A DNA stretch of 64,000 bases from Helopsaltes ochotensis (lineage: Eukaryota > Chordata > Aves > Passeriformes > Locustellidae), in contig VXBM01000060.1 of NCBI GenBank assembly GCA_013400155.1, positions 1,006,424-1,070,423 on the forward strand, given 5' to 3'. Position numbers and translations under genes: made by a program. The notes beneath the pieces are model-generated. The model searched no databases. It saw nothing but the letters and a program-made list of their open reading frames with translations, and was not told the DNA's origin. Numbering within the stretch: the first letter of the stretch is position 1; the number at the start of each line of letters is the position of its first letter. Below are positions 11,601-22,962 of the stretch, one piece after another.

Positions 11601-14187
11601 ATTTATTCACTACTTTATTGACTACAGAACTGAAAAAATGGAAGAAAAAATTAAGAAAAACACTGACAGCACAGAAGAGCAGAGGAGAATCAATGAAATC
11701 AGACAGGAGAAACAAAATGAATGTGTTTTTTGCCCCTTCAGCAATTAATTCTCATTGCTTCTGATCAAAAGGTTCAGGAAACTGTAGTCCTGCCTCTCCA
11801 TCTCTTTCTCACTGAATGGACTATTTCAGCTTCATTTTCAAAAGAGACTGGTTTGATCCTGAAGGGGGTAAATACTACAGAAAACATGCAAAGAAACAGC
11901 CAAATTATTCTGCTCACCTTCCTCCATGCTTTTCAACGAGTATTAAAGCTAAAGCATAGGACAGTTGTGTGTTCTGGTCCCTATGGAGCTGAGATTCAAA
12001 TGCGGAAATCTCTCTTAAAACATCACAAACGCACTTTGAGAGAATTTATTTCTTTCCAATAAATTCCCCAAGAAGCTCTACATGCAGTGCTTCCCAGGTT
12101 TCCCCTCTTCCTATTGACATTGACACAGAAAGCTTAGACTGCAAGCTCTGAGTGCTAGAGGCTATAAAACCCTAGATCTAGTCCAATTTCATCTGTCCCT
12201 GAACAGCTCAGGGAAGCTCTGAGTCTGATCTAAATTGTCCCTACCTTATGCTCCCAAACTCTCTTCTTCTTCTTGTCATGTTTTATACACTTATTGACTT
12301 TTACAGAGCTTCCTGAGTAATTCTTCAAGGAAGATTGACTGATTTAAGGGGTTAGTCATCCTGCAGGTTAGTAAACATGACAGCTGGTCGAGGATTAACA
12401 GGAAATCGTGAATAAAATCATTGGGATTGATAAGGGATTCTCAAGCAATTAAAGTTTTCTCGCAGAGAGTCAAATAAAAAACAGAAATACAGAGTGAAGG
12501 TCAGAGGAGGAGGGTGACCTTCTCCATGCTGACAACCACTGAGCCTCAGAATGCAGAGTTAGTGTAGGTGGTTACCAGCAAGGGCAGGCAGTGCTGGAGA
12601 GCTGCAGGCCAAGGTGTGGGAGCCTGGGCAGAGCTGTGTAGGACTGGAATTGCTGTGGGACCAGCTGGTCAGTGCAGGCTGGTGTGAAGATGCAGGGCAG
12701 CATTAAAATGAGCTGGCAACCTGGGCCGGGGGTGCTGGTTGGTGCCAATGGTAGAGAAAATAGCAGGACCAGGCCAGGTAGCAGAAAAACCCTCCAATCC
12801 CTCCTCCAGGTAAGGGTTTGCTAATCTGCTGCAGGGAGCAGACTGAGATGATTGCAGGTGACTTCCTTCCCCCCTCTGGTGACTCCATCTACTGCATCTC
12901 CCGTGGCTTCTCTTGTTGCTGATTTTCTGCAGGCAGCATCTCTCTATTCTCTCACTTCACCTCTAGCAGCTTCTCCTGTCCCGTGAATCCCCACTGATGA
13001 CTTCAGAGCTCCAGGTGTGAGAGGCTCTGGCACTTTGTTTAATGAAGTGGGGATGGATTGGAGCCCAGCAGCTCTGGAGCAGCCGTACCAGGAGCCATCT
13101 GCTGTGAGCTGCAAGTGCTGATTGGAATTCAGAGAGCTGAGCTCCTGCCTTGCATATGCTACCTGCCCCCTCCCCGAGCTGAGTACTGAGCTCCTGACAG
13201 CTTTTAGTGTGTGTCACAGCTAGGAATGGCAGGACCAGTCAGGAAAACTTAGGCAGGGTTGGTTTAAAGAGAGGGAGCCTGGAGTCTTCCATGCTTGTCC
13301 TGAGGGCCAGGGCAAGGAATGCAATAGGTGAAGAAATGTTTTTTAGAAACTCAGCAGAATTTGTATTACATCACAAACTGTATCATCTTCTGCTTTCAGT
13401 CTCATATCCTGGAAGCTACATGGTTAAGGGAATGTTGTAGATCTCCTTCTATATTTTTATAAATTTTATTTCTAATTTTTTTTTTTTTTGTAATTATCTT
13501 GCCCATGCAGTAAAGCCTTTGCACATTATCTATGACCTTTAAAATCTTGGAGCCAGAAAGAAACAGCAAAGAAGCCCAAACTGCTATTGCTCATGTTGGT
13601 GTTTTGCTAATTTTTAAATACTGTGGGTTTCAGAATGGCTTGATTCATGGCTTTCATTATACAGGTATTTGTGGGAATACGTTTAGAAGTTAAATATAAT
13701 TTCTCTGGCTGTGACAGGACTGTACAGCCACAAGGTTTTTGAATTTGTTGATCTCAGCAAGGTGTTCTCTCAGGACTGAAGTACAGCTCTATGTGAAGAT
13801 TTTATGCTGTTGACTACTCTTACTTTATTCAGCTTTTCTCACTCCTCAGGAGCTTTTGTGGTTTCACGAAATCTTGTGGTGCTGCAACTGGAATTAGGTT
13901 TATTAGCACTTGGAAGGAGATACAGACTTATGGTTTGGTTCATTTGGAGAGTTCCTGTTTCCAGACAGAACACTATTGTATTTTTTTTTTCATGTATTGT
14001 TCCTCGAACATAGGTCATGTTTAGCAAATAACATTTTAAATAATAATAAAAAAAAAGGTAATTTTGTGTTTTTTTGACTGAGCCCATTAAGCCAGAATGA
14101 GCATGTTTTAAAGTCTGAGTTCAGGCACGGAGTAGCCACAATTACCAACAGTAGGGGGTTTAATTCAGCCTTTTCTCTCCTTTTCAG

Positions 14188-14396
14188 AGTCAAACAGCCG
14201 CCGGGCAGTGAACAGAGGCTACCTGGGGGAATTGCTGAGACTCTACCAAGACTGGCATCGAAATGACGTCTCCAACAACTACATTTACATTCGTAGGGGT
14301 CTCCTGCTCTGCCTAAAGTACATCACCAACATCCAGCTGGGCAGGGAGACTTTCTTTGGTTCCCGGGGAATGGAGATTCTCTTCACAAGTGTGCAG
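14188..14396 (+). CDS. AGBL1: AGBL1 exon 2, end of helical N-terminal region
   Basis: The exon encodes 69 full codons starting SNSRRAVNRGYLGELLRLYQ and including the conserved segments DWHRND, IRRGLLLCLKYI and GMEILF. These belong to the armadillo/HEAT-like helical region found N-terminal to the peptidase in CCP1 and CCP4, thought to serve protein contacts. The acceptor is a long pyrimidine tract ending TTTTCAG and the donor is GTGCAG|GTAAAT. It starts with two bases that complete the lysine from exon 1 and ends on a codon boundary. Residues about 13-82 of the reconstructed fragment. Confidence 0.96.
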
Positions 14397-16115
14397 GTAA
14401 ATGGTGCCTTTTGTGTTTAAATGAGGTGATTTGGTGGTTAGGGCTCTACATCCCACTGCAGGAAATTCTGTGGTTATATAAATTCAGGATAGGCTATATA
14501 GATGAAAAGACTGATAACATTAAGAACTATTGACTTTTATACAGTAAGTGCTTTAGAAAAGCTGAAATGTTTCAGTTTAAAACAAATCTTAGTTTCTATG
14601 AGATGCATGGGAATTCAAGTTCATGCTTTCAGTGCTTCTTTTCTCTTTCCCTGCGCATCCTGCTGCTTGCTTGGACTTCTCCTCCTGAAGAATAATGCAG
14701 TGTCTCTACAGGGGAATTACTTAGGCCTTCTGTGAGATTTTCCTGTACAGTGTCCAGATAATTCCCCTCAATCAGCCTTTTAAACAAAATGCTCATCTAG
14801 CTAAGACTTTTCTAATGAGAAACATCCATCAACAGTTTTTCAGGAGGTTTAAATTTTAATCTTGTGAAACATTAATGTGAGTTCAAGAAAAATGCCGTAG
14901 TCTTGCAGATGGGATGCCTAGAAGGTATAGAAAAGGCAGATACAGAACAGTGAGAGTTTCCTCAGTCTCCCAGCAAAATGCTTCCTTAGCTTGCTTTGAA
15001 CTTAGAGAAAATCACCTGTGTGATTCCATAGGAGCGTTTCCATTGCCATTCTTACTGGCTATGCATTATCTCACTCTAGAACCATCAGAAAGAAAAACCT
15101 GTCCCCTTCTCCCTTAAAAAAATCCACTGCCTTATGATTCAGTGTGTTTATTTCTTCCCCTTTTCCATCACTGTCATGAAGGATTCTTCGGTGAGTCATT
15201 TCTTACCAGCAGCGCACGGGAGACTTCTGGAGTTTTTTTTCACTTCACTTTTCCTCGGGAAGAATTGACCTTTTCCTTGGGTGGGGTGAGGTGGCCAGAG
15301 CCAGCACACCTCCCAAGGGATTATGGCCTCTGCTCATGAGAAGTCCCTGGTCTGAAGAAACGTGAACAGGGTGGATGGAAACAGCTGCTTGAGGGTTGGA
15401 TGTTGGCTCGCTCCCTCTCAAGAGCCTCCCACAGCCCATGAAGCTTCCTGAGCTAACACCTCCTGATGGCTCAGCCTGGGAGCAGCTCCATGGGAAGTGC
15501 AAACGTGGGGTCACCTTGGGTGAGCAAAGAGGAAATGGCATTCTAAGGCTCCAGTGAACACTGATAAAGCTAATCCTGCCAAAGGTCAGAAGTGGAGCGG
15601 AAATGACAGCTTCAGGGGCCTCCAGTTTGCTTTTTTCCCTGTGTGTGCTATTAGGGAGACCTTGGACGAGAAACAACCAAGGTTAATAAATTCAAAGCTC
15701 AATATTCTCTCGCTGCTTCTTTGGGATATTGTCAGTCTTGCAGTGTCTCTCCAAGACATGAAGTGTTGGCAGGAGTCTGGCAGCCCTAGGAGACCTCACT
15801 CATGCTCTTCCCCACTCTAACCTGAGGTAGAGGCTGCTGCTGCCATGAAAATCTTCATCATTTTCATGATGGAAAGATGGGAAAACTTGTCTCCTGAGAT
15901 GGACAACTGGCTGAATCGAGAGAGAAAGAGATGAAGACAGGACAAGACAAACAACTCCTGATTGGGAAAGGAATGACTCTTTCTGTGTGTACAGTATTTT
16001 AGTGCCTTTAGGGAATGTGCTGGCTCTGGTGATTAACCTGGACCAACCAATGAGCAGCTAATGAGATTTTTAAGGTGTTAAAATCTAGCTAGAAAAGTTC
16101 TGTTTTAAAAAATTT

Positions 16116-16119
<4 letters not shown>

Positions 16120-16174
<55 letters not shown>
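16120..16174 (-). repeat. T55 homopolymer, possible poly(A) tail of a minus-strand retrocopy
   Basis: Fifty-five consecutive thymines on the plus strand. Reading the minus strand towards it, an AATAAA (TTTATT on plus at about 16191-16196) lies about 16 bases before the run, the normal distance from a polyadenylation signal to a tail. No coding sequence was recognised on the minus strand beyond it, and no target-site duplication was found by eye. The run could instead be an expanded homopolymer. Confidence 0.6.
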
Positions 16175-19100
16175 CCCCTAATACAGACATATTTATTGAA
16201 ATGAAAACCATTTTGCCAAGATAGATTTGTTTTAAACTCTGGTGGAAATTCTATTTACAAGGCTGGTTTTCAATTGAAACCTCTCTGGCTGCCTATTGTC
16301 TGGGCTGATGGACAGATGAAGTACCTGAGCTTTTAATAGCCCTTAAGCTTATTTCTTTACAGGAAGAGCCAATAGTTCAAAACTGTCACCTCACAGAGAT
16401 TAGAAGTGACTGCTACTCTGTTTGAGGAGAGTTTAGAGATATTTTAGGGGAATTTAGAGATATTTGGAATTCTACTTCTACCTGGAATAAAAAATAATTC
16501 TAGATAATGAAATCACTCATGGAAAGGAAGCACTTTCTGTTCCCATTCCCTTTCCTAGCTGCACTTACATTTTCCTGACAGTTAAATGGTATATTCACAT
16601 TAGCACTGTCTGGTTTTGTGTGCAGTGATAGAGCTGCCTACTCTGAGACAAGAAAACAGGTTTGTATGTGCTTTAGGAGAGACTGCTGCATGGAACGTTA
16701 TCTTGATATTTTATCACTTTTCCATCTGGTTTCTTAGAGCTTGTCTTGTTTCTCTTCAGCCTTCCAATACTACTCTAGGAAAATATTATCCTATATTCCA
16801 CTCTCTGCCAGTAAGAGCATCCATCAGCATCACTACCTTTTGTCTTGCCATCATATCGAAACCTCCTTTTATTTCTATATATCACATACCATAATATCTG
16901 CTCTATTCCAGATTCAGTGGAGAAAAGATTGAGTGTGGAGATTAAAAAGCAGATCTGAGTCCAGGTTAGCTTTACATGAGTTTTCTGAGCTAAGGACTCA
17001 CTCTTCCCTCATTCACATTATCCCACCACCAAATAAATGGAAGAGCTTACACTCATACAGAGCAGTCTCCTGTCTGCTTCCCAGGTGTCAGTAAAAAGGG
17101 CTTTTCCAATACACTGATGTAATAATTTTCAGTCACTTGTAAACAGTGTTACCTTAGAATCTGAGAGCACTTTATGAGCAGTAATGAAAACAGTCCCACA
17201 AATTCCCTCTAAGGTATCTGAAGCCTTGTTTGTGCTTGTGAGCTAATTTGCCATACAGAAAAACATGACTTTCAAATAGCATCATTGAGTAACTCCATGT
17301 GTTGAAGTTCATTTTCTGGATGAACATGCCTTGTTCTTGACAATTTAAATTCACTTGGCAGTGAATTAAGATGGTTGTCCCAAGGCAGGCAATTAAACAG
17401 TCCTGTGTTCACTGTTTTAGCAAAAACAGATCAGTTTTAGTAAACTAAACTAGTAGACTGTTAAGAATATTAGCCTGTTCCCACATGTAGACAAACTTTC
17501 CTAATCTTTCCTTTAATAACAAGCAAACAAAGGCAACCATATGAAGGAGTGAATAAATTGAAACAGAAATAGAAACCAGTTTTCCTTGGTGCTTGCTCTA
17601 CCCATAATAAAACTTTCCTTGGAGATGCTTTCATAATTTTATTTTCTCTCCCCCTGGTTCCAAACAGCCAGAGAACTAGAAATACATATTAAAATTCTTG
17701 CAGTGAGTCTTGTAAGCATGTCAGCTTTAGATGATTTTTTGTAGCCTCCCTACAGGAATCCTGGTTAATCCCACTGAATCTTATAATGCCCTTCAATCAT
17801 ACATGAGAAAACAGAGTAGAATCCTCTACAGCCAAAAGAACCCCAATACAGCCATTTTCCCGTTCCTGATTATAAGAAAAGTACTTTATAATCCCAGGCT
17901 CATTTCCATTGGGAAAGGCCCTTAAGATCAAATCCAGTCATTAATCCAGCACTGTCAAGTCCAGCACTAAACAGTGTCACCTTTTCCTAGGAGGAGATCA
18001 GGTTATTCAGGCTGGACCCATATTCCAATGGTCATTTTCTGTTCTTTATGTTCTTCTGGCCCTCTGCCCAGTTCTGCTGAGTGTTTGGATTGTCTGTGGT
18101 TTTTTTGTCCAGCCCAAATCCTGACTGTGGGCTCTCAGACAATGGCATGAAGTATCTGTTCTTCCCTCTTGGTTCTTCCATTTTATCTCTGCCGCAGGGA
18201 TGCAAAATTACGAAGTCAAGGTAGAATGTATTGCAATATCATCTTTTGCCTTATAGCACATTCATGCTGCTTATTTAAGTTGCATTCCTGTTCTGATGAG
18301 CTCAGCCTTAGTTCCAAACCACTGAAGAAAACATGCTGAGAGGCAGGGTGAGAACTGTGAATTTGGGTAGGATATTGCACTTGTGACTCGGTCACTCTGA
18401 TGGAGTCTGTGCTGTATTTGGGCAAATCTGAGGGCTGGGTTTTCTCAGAATCGCAGCCAGTGGTTTAAACAACTCTGCCTTTGTGCAGCACTATCATTCC
18501 TTTATCCAAACTCCCCGACTCGGTTATATTGGAGACATACACTGTGATGTATGAAGACATTCATCATTTCTGTGTTGTCCCAGGGGGGACTTTGCTTTAG
18601 TTCTGTGGGGATTTTGGTTTGTTTTCTCTGCAACAGGAGTCAGAAGAACTCACTTGAACAACAGTACAACAAAAATACAAAATATTCTGTGTCTCCACAG
18701 CATACCCGGACTCTAAAAAATTCTTACAATTCTATCTCCTGTTATGGATTATAGCAGCAGAAATTGTGGGATACTGCAGTTATTAATTATTTTATGATTA
18801 GGCAATATATAGTGATCTTTCAGAATAGCTCTTGGGCCTGATGCTTTAACCGCAGAGCACAGTGGGAGTGCTCTCTTTGAGAATACAATGTGTACCCTGA
18901 ACACACTGAAATAGTGGTGTGAACTCTATCAGTTTATCTCTGAGTTTTGCCACGATGGCTCCGGGTGTAGTTGTGCTGAAGGTGCAGAAGCACAGATTTT
19001 GGCACATTTTGGCAGCCAAAACATCCACATGGGCTTAACAAAGCATTTTTTTAAATCCATATTAAAAACCATACTGCTCCAGCACCACTGTTACCTGTGT

Positions 19101-19300
19101 TATCTTCCTTTAACGTATCCTGACTACAGTGTTGTGGAGCAGAGCTTGGAGATGCTGTGTGTCCCAAATGGCCAGCAGGGATGGAAGTCCCCTGAGGTCC
19201 ATGCTAGCCTCTATGTCTGTAAGGGATGGACTGCAGGAACTCCAGGCCTTGCTGTTCCTGTCACATTTCTTTAGTGATAAAAAAGAAGGGGAAATAATGT

Positions 19301-19505
19301 GAACAACATGAAGCAATGTGTCCAGAACTTTCATGTGGTTTTCGGGTACAATCACAGTGCAGAGTCCTTTATTTGTGAGTATTACAGACTTTAAGAAATA
19401 CTTGAAAAGGAGTATTGAAAAGTGCTAACTAGACAAGACTATTTCAAGAGTAAACCTGTAAGTCTTATAGGACTGGAAAACCTTTAGGAGGTAAAGGGAA
19501 TTATG
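19301..19505 (+). pseudogene. Decayed partial duplicate of exon 5 and its downstream intron
   Basis: This segment aligns by eye, in the same orientation, with 22906-23162, which covers the last 57 bases of exon 5, its donor site and about 200 bases of intron. Shared landmarks are CAGAACTTTC, CCTTTATTTG, TTTAAGAAATA, GGAGTATT and TAGGACTGGAAA; the copies look roughly four-fifths identical. The exon-like part keeps a reading frame resembling the real exon (EQ-HEAMCPELSCGF against EQ-YEALCAELSQNF), but an in-frame TAA lies just upstream, 12 bases are missing, and the donor has become CGG|GTACAA. It is therefore probably a dead exon copy. Confidence 0.75.
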
Positions 19506-19603
19506 TTCTCACCAGAACAGTGGCTCTCCTCTGGGGGATTGTGTGTGACAGGGAGGACTCTTGTAAGAGACTCTTCTTAACGTAGTTCTCTTTTGTTTCC
19601 TAG

Positions 19604-19784
19604 GACTGTTTATCTTGTAAAAATCTGGATCCTATCATAACTACTGCCACTCATATTCTGAGAAAGTGCTACCCCAAGGAGCATCTGCCTGTGGTGACTG
19701 TAAGAAGTTCCTATTCCTTCCCTCTTCCTGGGAATGCCAGTGCTGAACCTCCATGTGAGGGAGCTGAAGGTAGATGGCTAAATG
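19604..19784 (+). CDS. AGBL1: AGBL1 exon 3
   Basis: The exon encodes a helix, THILRKCYPKEHLPVVTVRS, followed by a looser stretch SYSFPLPGNASAEPP leading into the acidic linker. Both CCP1 and CCP4 have an ILR/IMRKC(Y/F)P segment followed by a PLP-type turn here. The acceptor is TTTTGTTTCCTAG and the donor AATG|GTGAGT. The exon starts on a codon boundary and leaves one base (phase 1), which joins GT of exon 4 to make glycine. Residues about 83-142. A decayed copy of exon 5 lies about 100 bases upstream of the acceptor. Confidence 0.94.
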
Positions 19785-20720
19785 GTGAGTTCAGAAGGAG
19801 GAAAAGGAGCATGACATGAGAATTAAGTGTGGGATCTGGGGAAGGGAGAAGTGGCATAATCCTGAGGTTTACAGTTAAAATTAATCTGATAACCTACAGT
19901 GTCACTCAATAGGGAAGAAATTACTCCAAGGTCTTCTTGAAGCTGCTAGAGTCTGTTTGGAGAATAAATGAGAGAAGATGGAAAGGAGCAAGGAAAAGGA
20001 AAAAAAAAATCTTCTATTATCCAAAAAATAATGGAGCAGAGTGGGTATAGCAGAGGCTGGAGATGCCACTGCTCCCCTGTAACAGATGGAGATGTAATTG
20101 TGCCTGTGCATTGGCTGCTTGGGGGGTAAAAACTGCCCTGCAGCTTTTTCAGTAAAGAATTGCAAGAATTATTATCCTTCTCCCTTTCTAAAGTAAAAGC
20201 AGATAGCAGCCATGCTGCATGAGTAAAAGATGAGGGCTCTTGCTGGAAAGCAGGACTCATGCACAGGCAGGACAGGTACTCTGCAGAAAAGGCTCCATGA
20301 TACACAGAAGCTATTTTTGCTCCAATTTCATGTGGAAGATGTTGAAATACTGTAACAATCATAGCAGTAAAACACCCTAATCTAGATAATACAGATTAAG
20401 AGCATTCTGTAATATCATTGCAGCCAAGCAGAAAATCTCTGTATTGCTTTGTAAAATGAGTTGGATCCGTATCACGGGGACATTTGTCATGGTTTGGAAA
20501 GGCAGCGCTTGAGTCCAAGAGAACAGAGCTTTAAAAACTGGGTGAATTAGTGCCAAATTCATTTATATGAGATTAACAAATGGGATTTGCTTTAATCAGG
20601 GTTGTGGTGGGTTGTGGACTGTGTGGCACATGTAGAAGAATTTAGGCGTATTTCCCTGCAGGGTATGAGAGGGATATTAGATTGAACACCTTTGTCTCTG
20701 TCTCCTTCCTACTTCTGCAG
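19785..20720. other. Intron 3 (0.9 kb)
   Basis: Short intron with no repeat or gene recognised. Confidence 0.9.
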
Positions 20721-20794
20721 GTGACAGTGAAAGTGAAGGAGAGGAAGAGGCTGAAAAGGACTGGGATAATGAGGATGTGGAGAGTAAAGAGGAA
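20721..20794 (+). CDS. AGBL1: AGBL1 exon 4, acidic linker
   Basis: This 74-base exon encodes an almost purely acidic stretch beginning GDSESEGEEEAEKDWDNED and ending SKEE. An acidic segment at this place is a feature of the CCP1 and CCP4 linker; its exact sequence is not conserved. The acceptor is ACTTCTGCAG. Two donors overlap: GAA|GTAGGT, used here because it ends on a codon boundary as exon 5 requires, and TAG|GTATAC four bases further, which would meet a stop at once in exon 5. Exons 3 and 4 together are a multiple of three. Confidence 0.88.
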
Positions 20795-22845
20795 GTAGGT
20801 ATACAAGCCATAGTTCCCATAATTATCCACATACTGGAAAATAAAACTTCTTCTTGTCCATTTTGACACCCTGAAAGACTATCTAAGCAGAGAATGTAGA
20901 TGTGCATGTGGTCCCACGTGAGCACACTTCATGGATAATAGGAGAATCCTTGAAAGAAGGAAAGGAGAATGCACTGACTCCCACTAAAAAGTGCCCTGCA
21001 TTTATTCGGTTCATTTTCATGCTTGTCACCCAGGGTGGAGGGGTTTGGTGACTTCTCTGTTCCTGCACGGGGACTGCCCAGAATCACATCCACAGTCAGG
21101 GATAAATGATGGATCTTTCATCTGCTAGGCATGTGCCAGGAAAATGGTACTTAGGGAAAATTGATTTATCATCTAGGAAAGCCTAACCCTCTCTTTATTC
21201 CCATATCAGAGCATATTTGGGCTGTGCACCTACCCTAAGGAAAAGGTTAGTTCTTTTAAGCCACAGATGGTGCATTTGAACCAATATTCCTTCTTTATTT
21301 GCTGCTGCACACAGACAAATAATACAATGAATTATTCAATACTTCTCTGAATTCTCCCTTAGCACTCTCCCTGCAGTGACCGAACTGGCAAAAAAAAAAA
21401 AAATCTCCTACCAGCTGAGGATGAGGATGCAAACTTCTTTGTTGTGAAAATACAAACAAGCTCAAATGCAAATGTGAAGTAGTGAATGGTCCTAATAAGT
21501 CTTATCCACATAAAGTGGCTTGGGAAATCAAATTAAAGAAATGAAGTTGCAGATACAGTCTAATTAGAAATGATCGAGATTTCTGTAAAAGGGAGTTCTC
21601 ATTACTTGCCCTGTCTTTTTCTCCTCAAATATTAAACTGATGTCACCCAGTGATAAAAGGAGGTTAAAGAACCCCCCACACATTATCTGAGTGTCCTAAC
21701 TTGCCCCGTCTGGATGTTTTTATCTGAATATTAGAGCTCGTCAAGATGCTCATTAGGAATAAGGCTCATAGTGGATTTATCTCCTTGTTTAATTAGTTAT
21801 TCATTCAGTAACAGCTCCTCTCTGCTTCTGAACTATTTCATTATTCATAAGGATTTACCAAGTAGATGTAAGCAGTTTTGGGGATGTGGGTTTTTTTGCC
21901 AAAGAGCTAATTCTGAATATGAGTTTTGAATACTGTTTGTCTGGTTTGCTGGTCATATATCTCCTGTAAAAAACCTTTTTAAAGGGAAAGCAAGCAGGGA
22001 ATGAATAATGAACTTTCAGCTTACCTTTTTTTTTTTTTTTTAATATAAGATCTTTTGCACAATGTTTGCTGGCATTGATGTGATTTACAAACATTTTCAG
22101 AGCTACATTACACATATCCATGCATGCTAGCAACAGCAACCAAACTGAAACTTGGCTCTACCCTTCCATCAGGAGCTGCTCAGAGAATTTTATGAAAATA
22201 AAAATCACCACATCAACCATCTATCCTTTTCCATCCAAAATTTGAAGCTTCTTATGCATCAGTGTGCTCTCAGTGGCAAATCCTTTTCAACTGACCTCAT
22301 GCTACTGGCAGGTCTTCACTGCCTTTTTCATCCCTGCCCAAACCACACTTCAGACCCTGCTTTGTGACCCAAGTGTGGCTCAGGGTTTGAAACGCCACGG
22401 GCACTGGTGCATTCAGGCAATTTTACTTTTTGCTTTTTATAACAGCTGTGGAAATGAATCTGTTTGTCAGGAGCAAATAATTTCTTTGATGGCATTTGGT
22501 GGGACAGAGACACGTTGAATTAAATAACTCTGTGAAGTAATGTCCAGCCATCAATGCCATGTCTTCATCCTTTCCTTTTGCTCCAACTTTTCCTGGTGGT
22601 TTTTTTTTTTGGGTTTTTTGGGGGGGGGGAGTTGAGTTTTTTGGTTTGGGGTTTTTTTTTATGTAATAGCTGAATGCTTGACACAGTTTGGCTTTGGTTC
22701 TCACATCTGATATGGGTGAGGCTGCACACAGCAACCTTTGACTGCGAAAGTTTCAGATTCTGTTTTTATCCTCAATTCACTGATGGTTGAGATCATCTCA
22801 TGGGGCAGGTGTAACACACATGCTTTTCTAATTCTGCTTTTGTAG
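20795..22845. other. Intron 4 (2.1 kb)
   Basis: Intron between exons 4 and 5. It holds an AT-rich stretch with several TAATTA-type motifs (about 21480-21870) and a T/G low-complexity tract at 22598-22662. No gene was recognised. Confidence 0.88.
22598..22662. repeat. T/G low-complexity tract with a G10 run
   Basis: Alternating T and G runs, including a G10 run at about 22620-22629 between T runs. The complementary A/C-rich style also occurs at 41766-41812 and 48301-48322. Such tracts are unstable and hard to sequence. Confidence 0.85.
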
Positions 22846-22962
22846 GATTGTGACTTGGAGACAGATGTGAATAAATTGAGGTCAAGGCCAGTGCTTGACC
22901 GGCCAGAACAAGAGCTTGAAAAATACGAAGCTCTGTGTGCAGAACTTTCCCAGAATTTTCAG
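22846..22962 (+). CDS. AGBL1: AGBL1 exon 5, linker with the DLETDVNKL motif
   Basis: The exon encodes 39 codons starting DCDLETDVNKL, the most conserved motif of the acidic linker in CCP1 and CCP4, then LDRPEQELEKYEALCAELSQ. The acceptor is ATTCTGCTTTTGTAG and the donor TTTTCAG|GTATGA. Both boundaries are on codon edges (phase 0-0), so the exon could be skipped without a frame change. Part of this exon and its downstream intron has a decayed duplicate at 19301-19505. Residues about 168-206. Confidence 0.96.

Larger units (their letters stand above)
5521..14187. other. Intron 1 (8.7 kb)
   Basis: Intron between the microexon and exon 2. It holds an A23 homopolymer at 7134-7156, a GC-richer open segment near 7900-8240 with a candidate cassette exon, and a strong pyrimidine tract at about 8520-8660. 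No conserved AGBL1 segment and no other gene were recognised. Confidence 0.85.
14397..19603. other. Intron 2 (5.2 kb)
   Basis: Intron between exons 2 and 3. It contains the 55-base poly-T run at 16120-16174 with an AATAAA on the minus strand next to it, and the decayed exon 5 duplicate at 19301-19505. No other gene was recognised. Confidence 0.88.

Noticed and set aside
15245..15676. Minus-strand open frame of 143 codons
   Set aside because: Proline- and serine-rich composition typical of random translation of GC-richer sequence; no motif seen.
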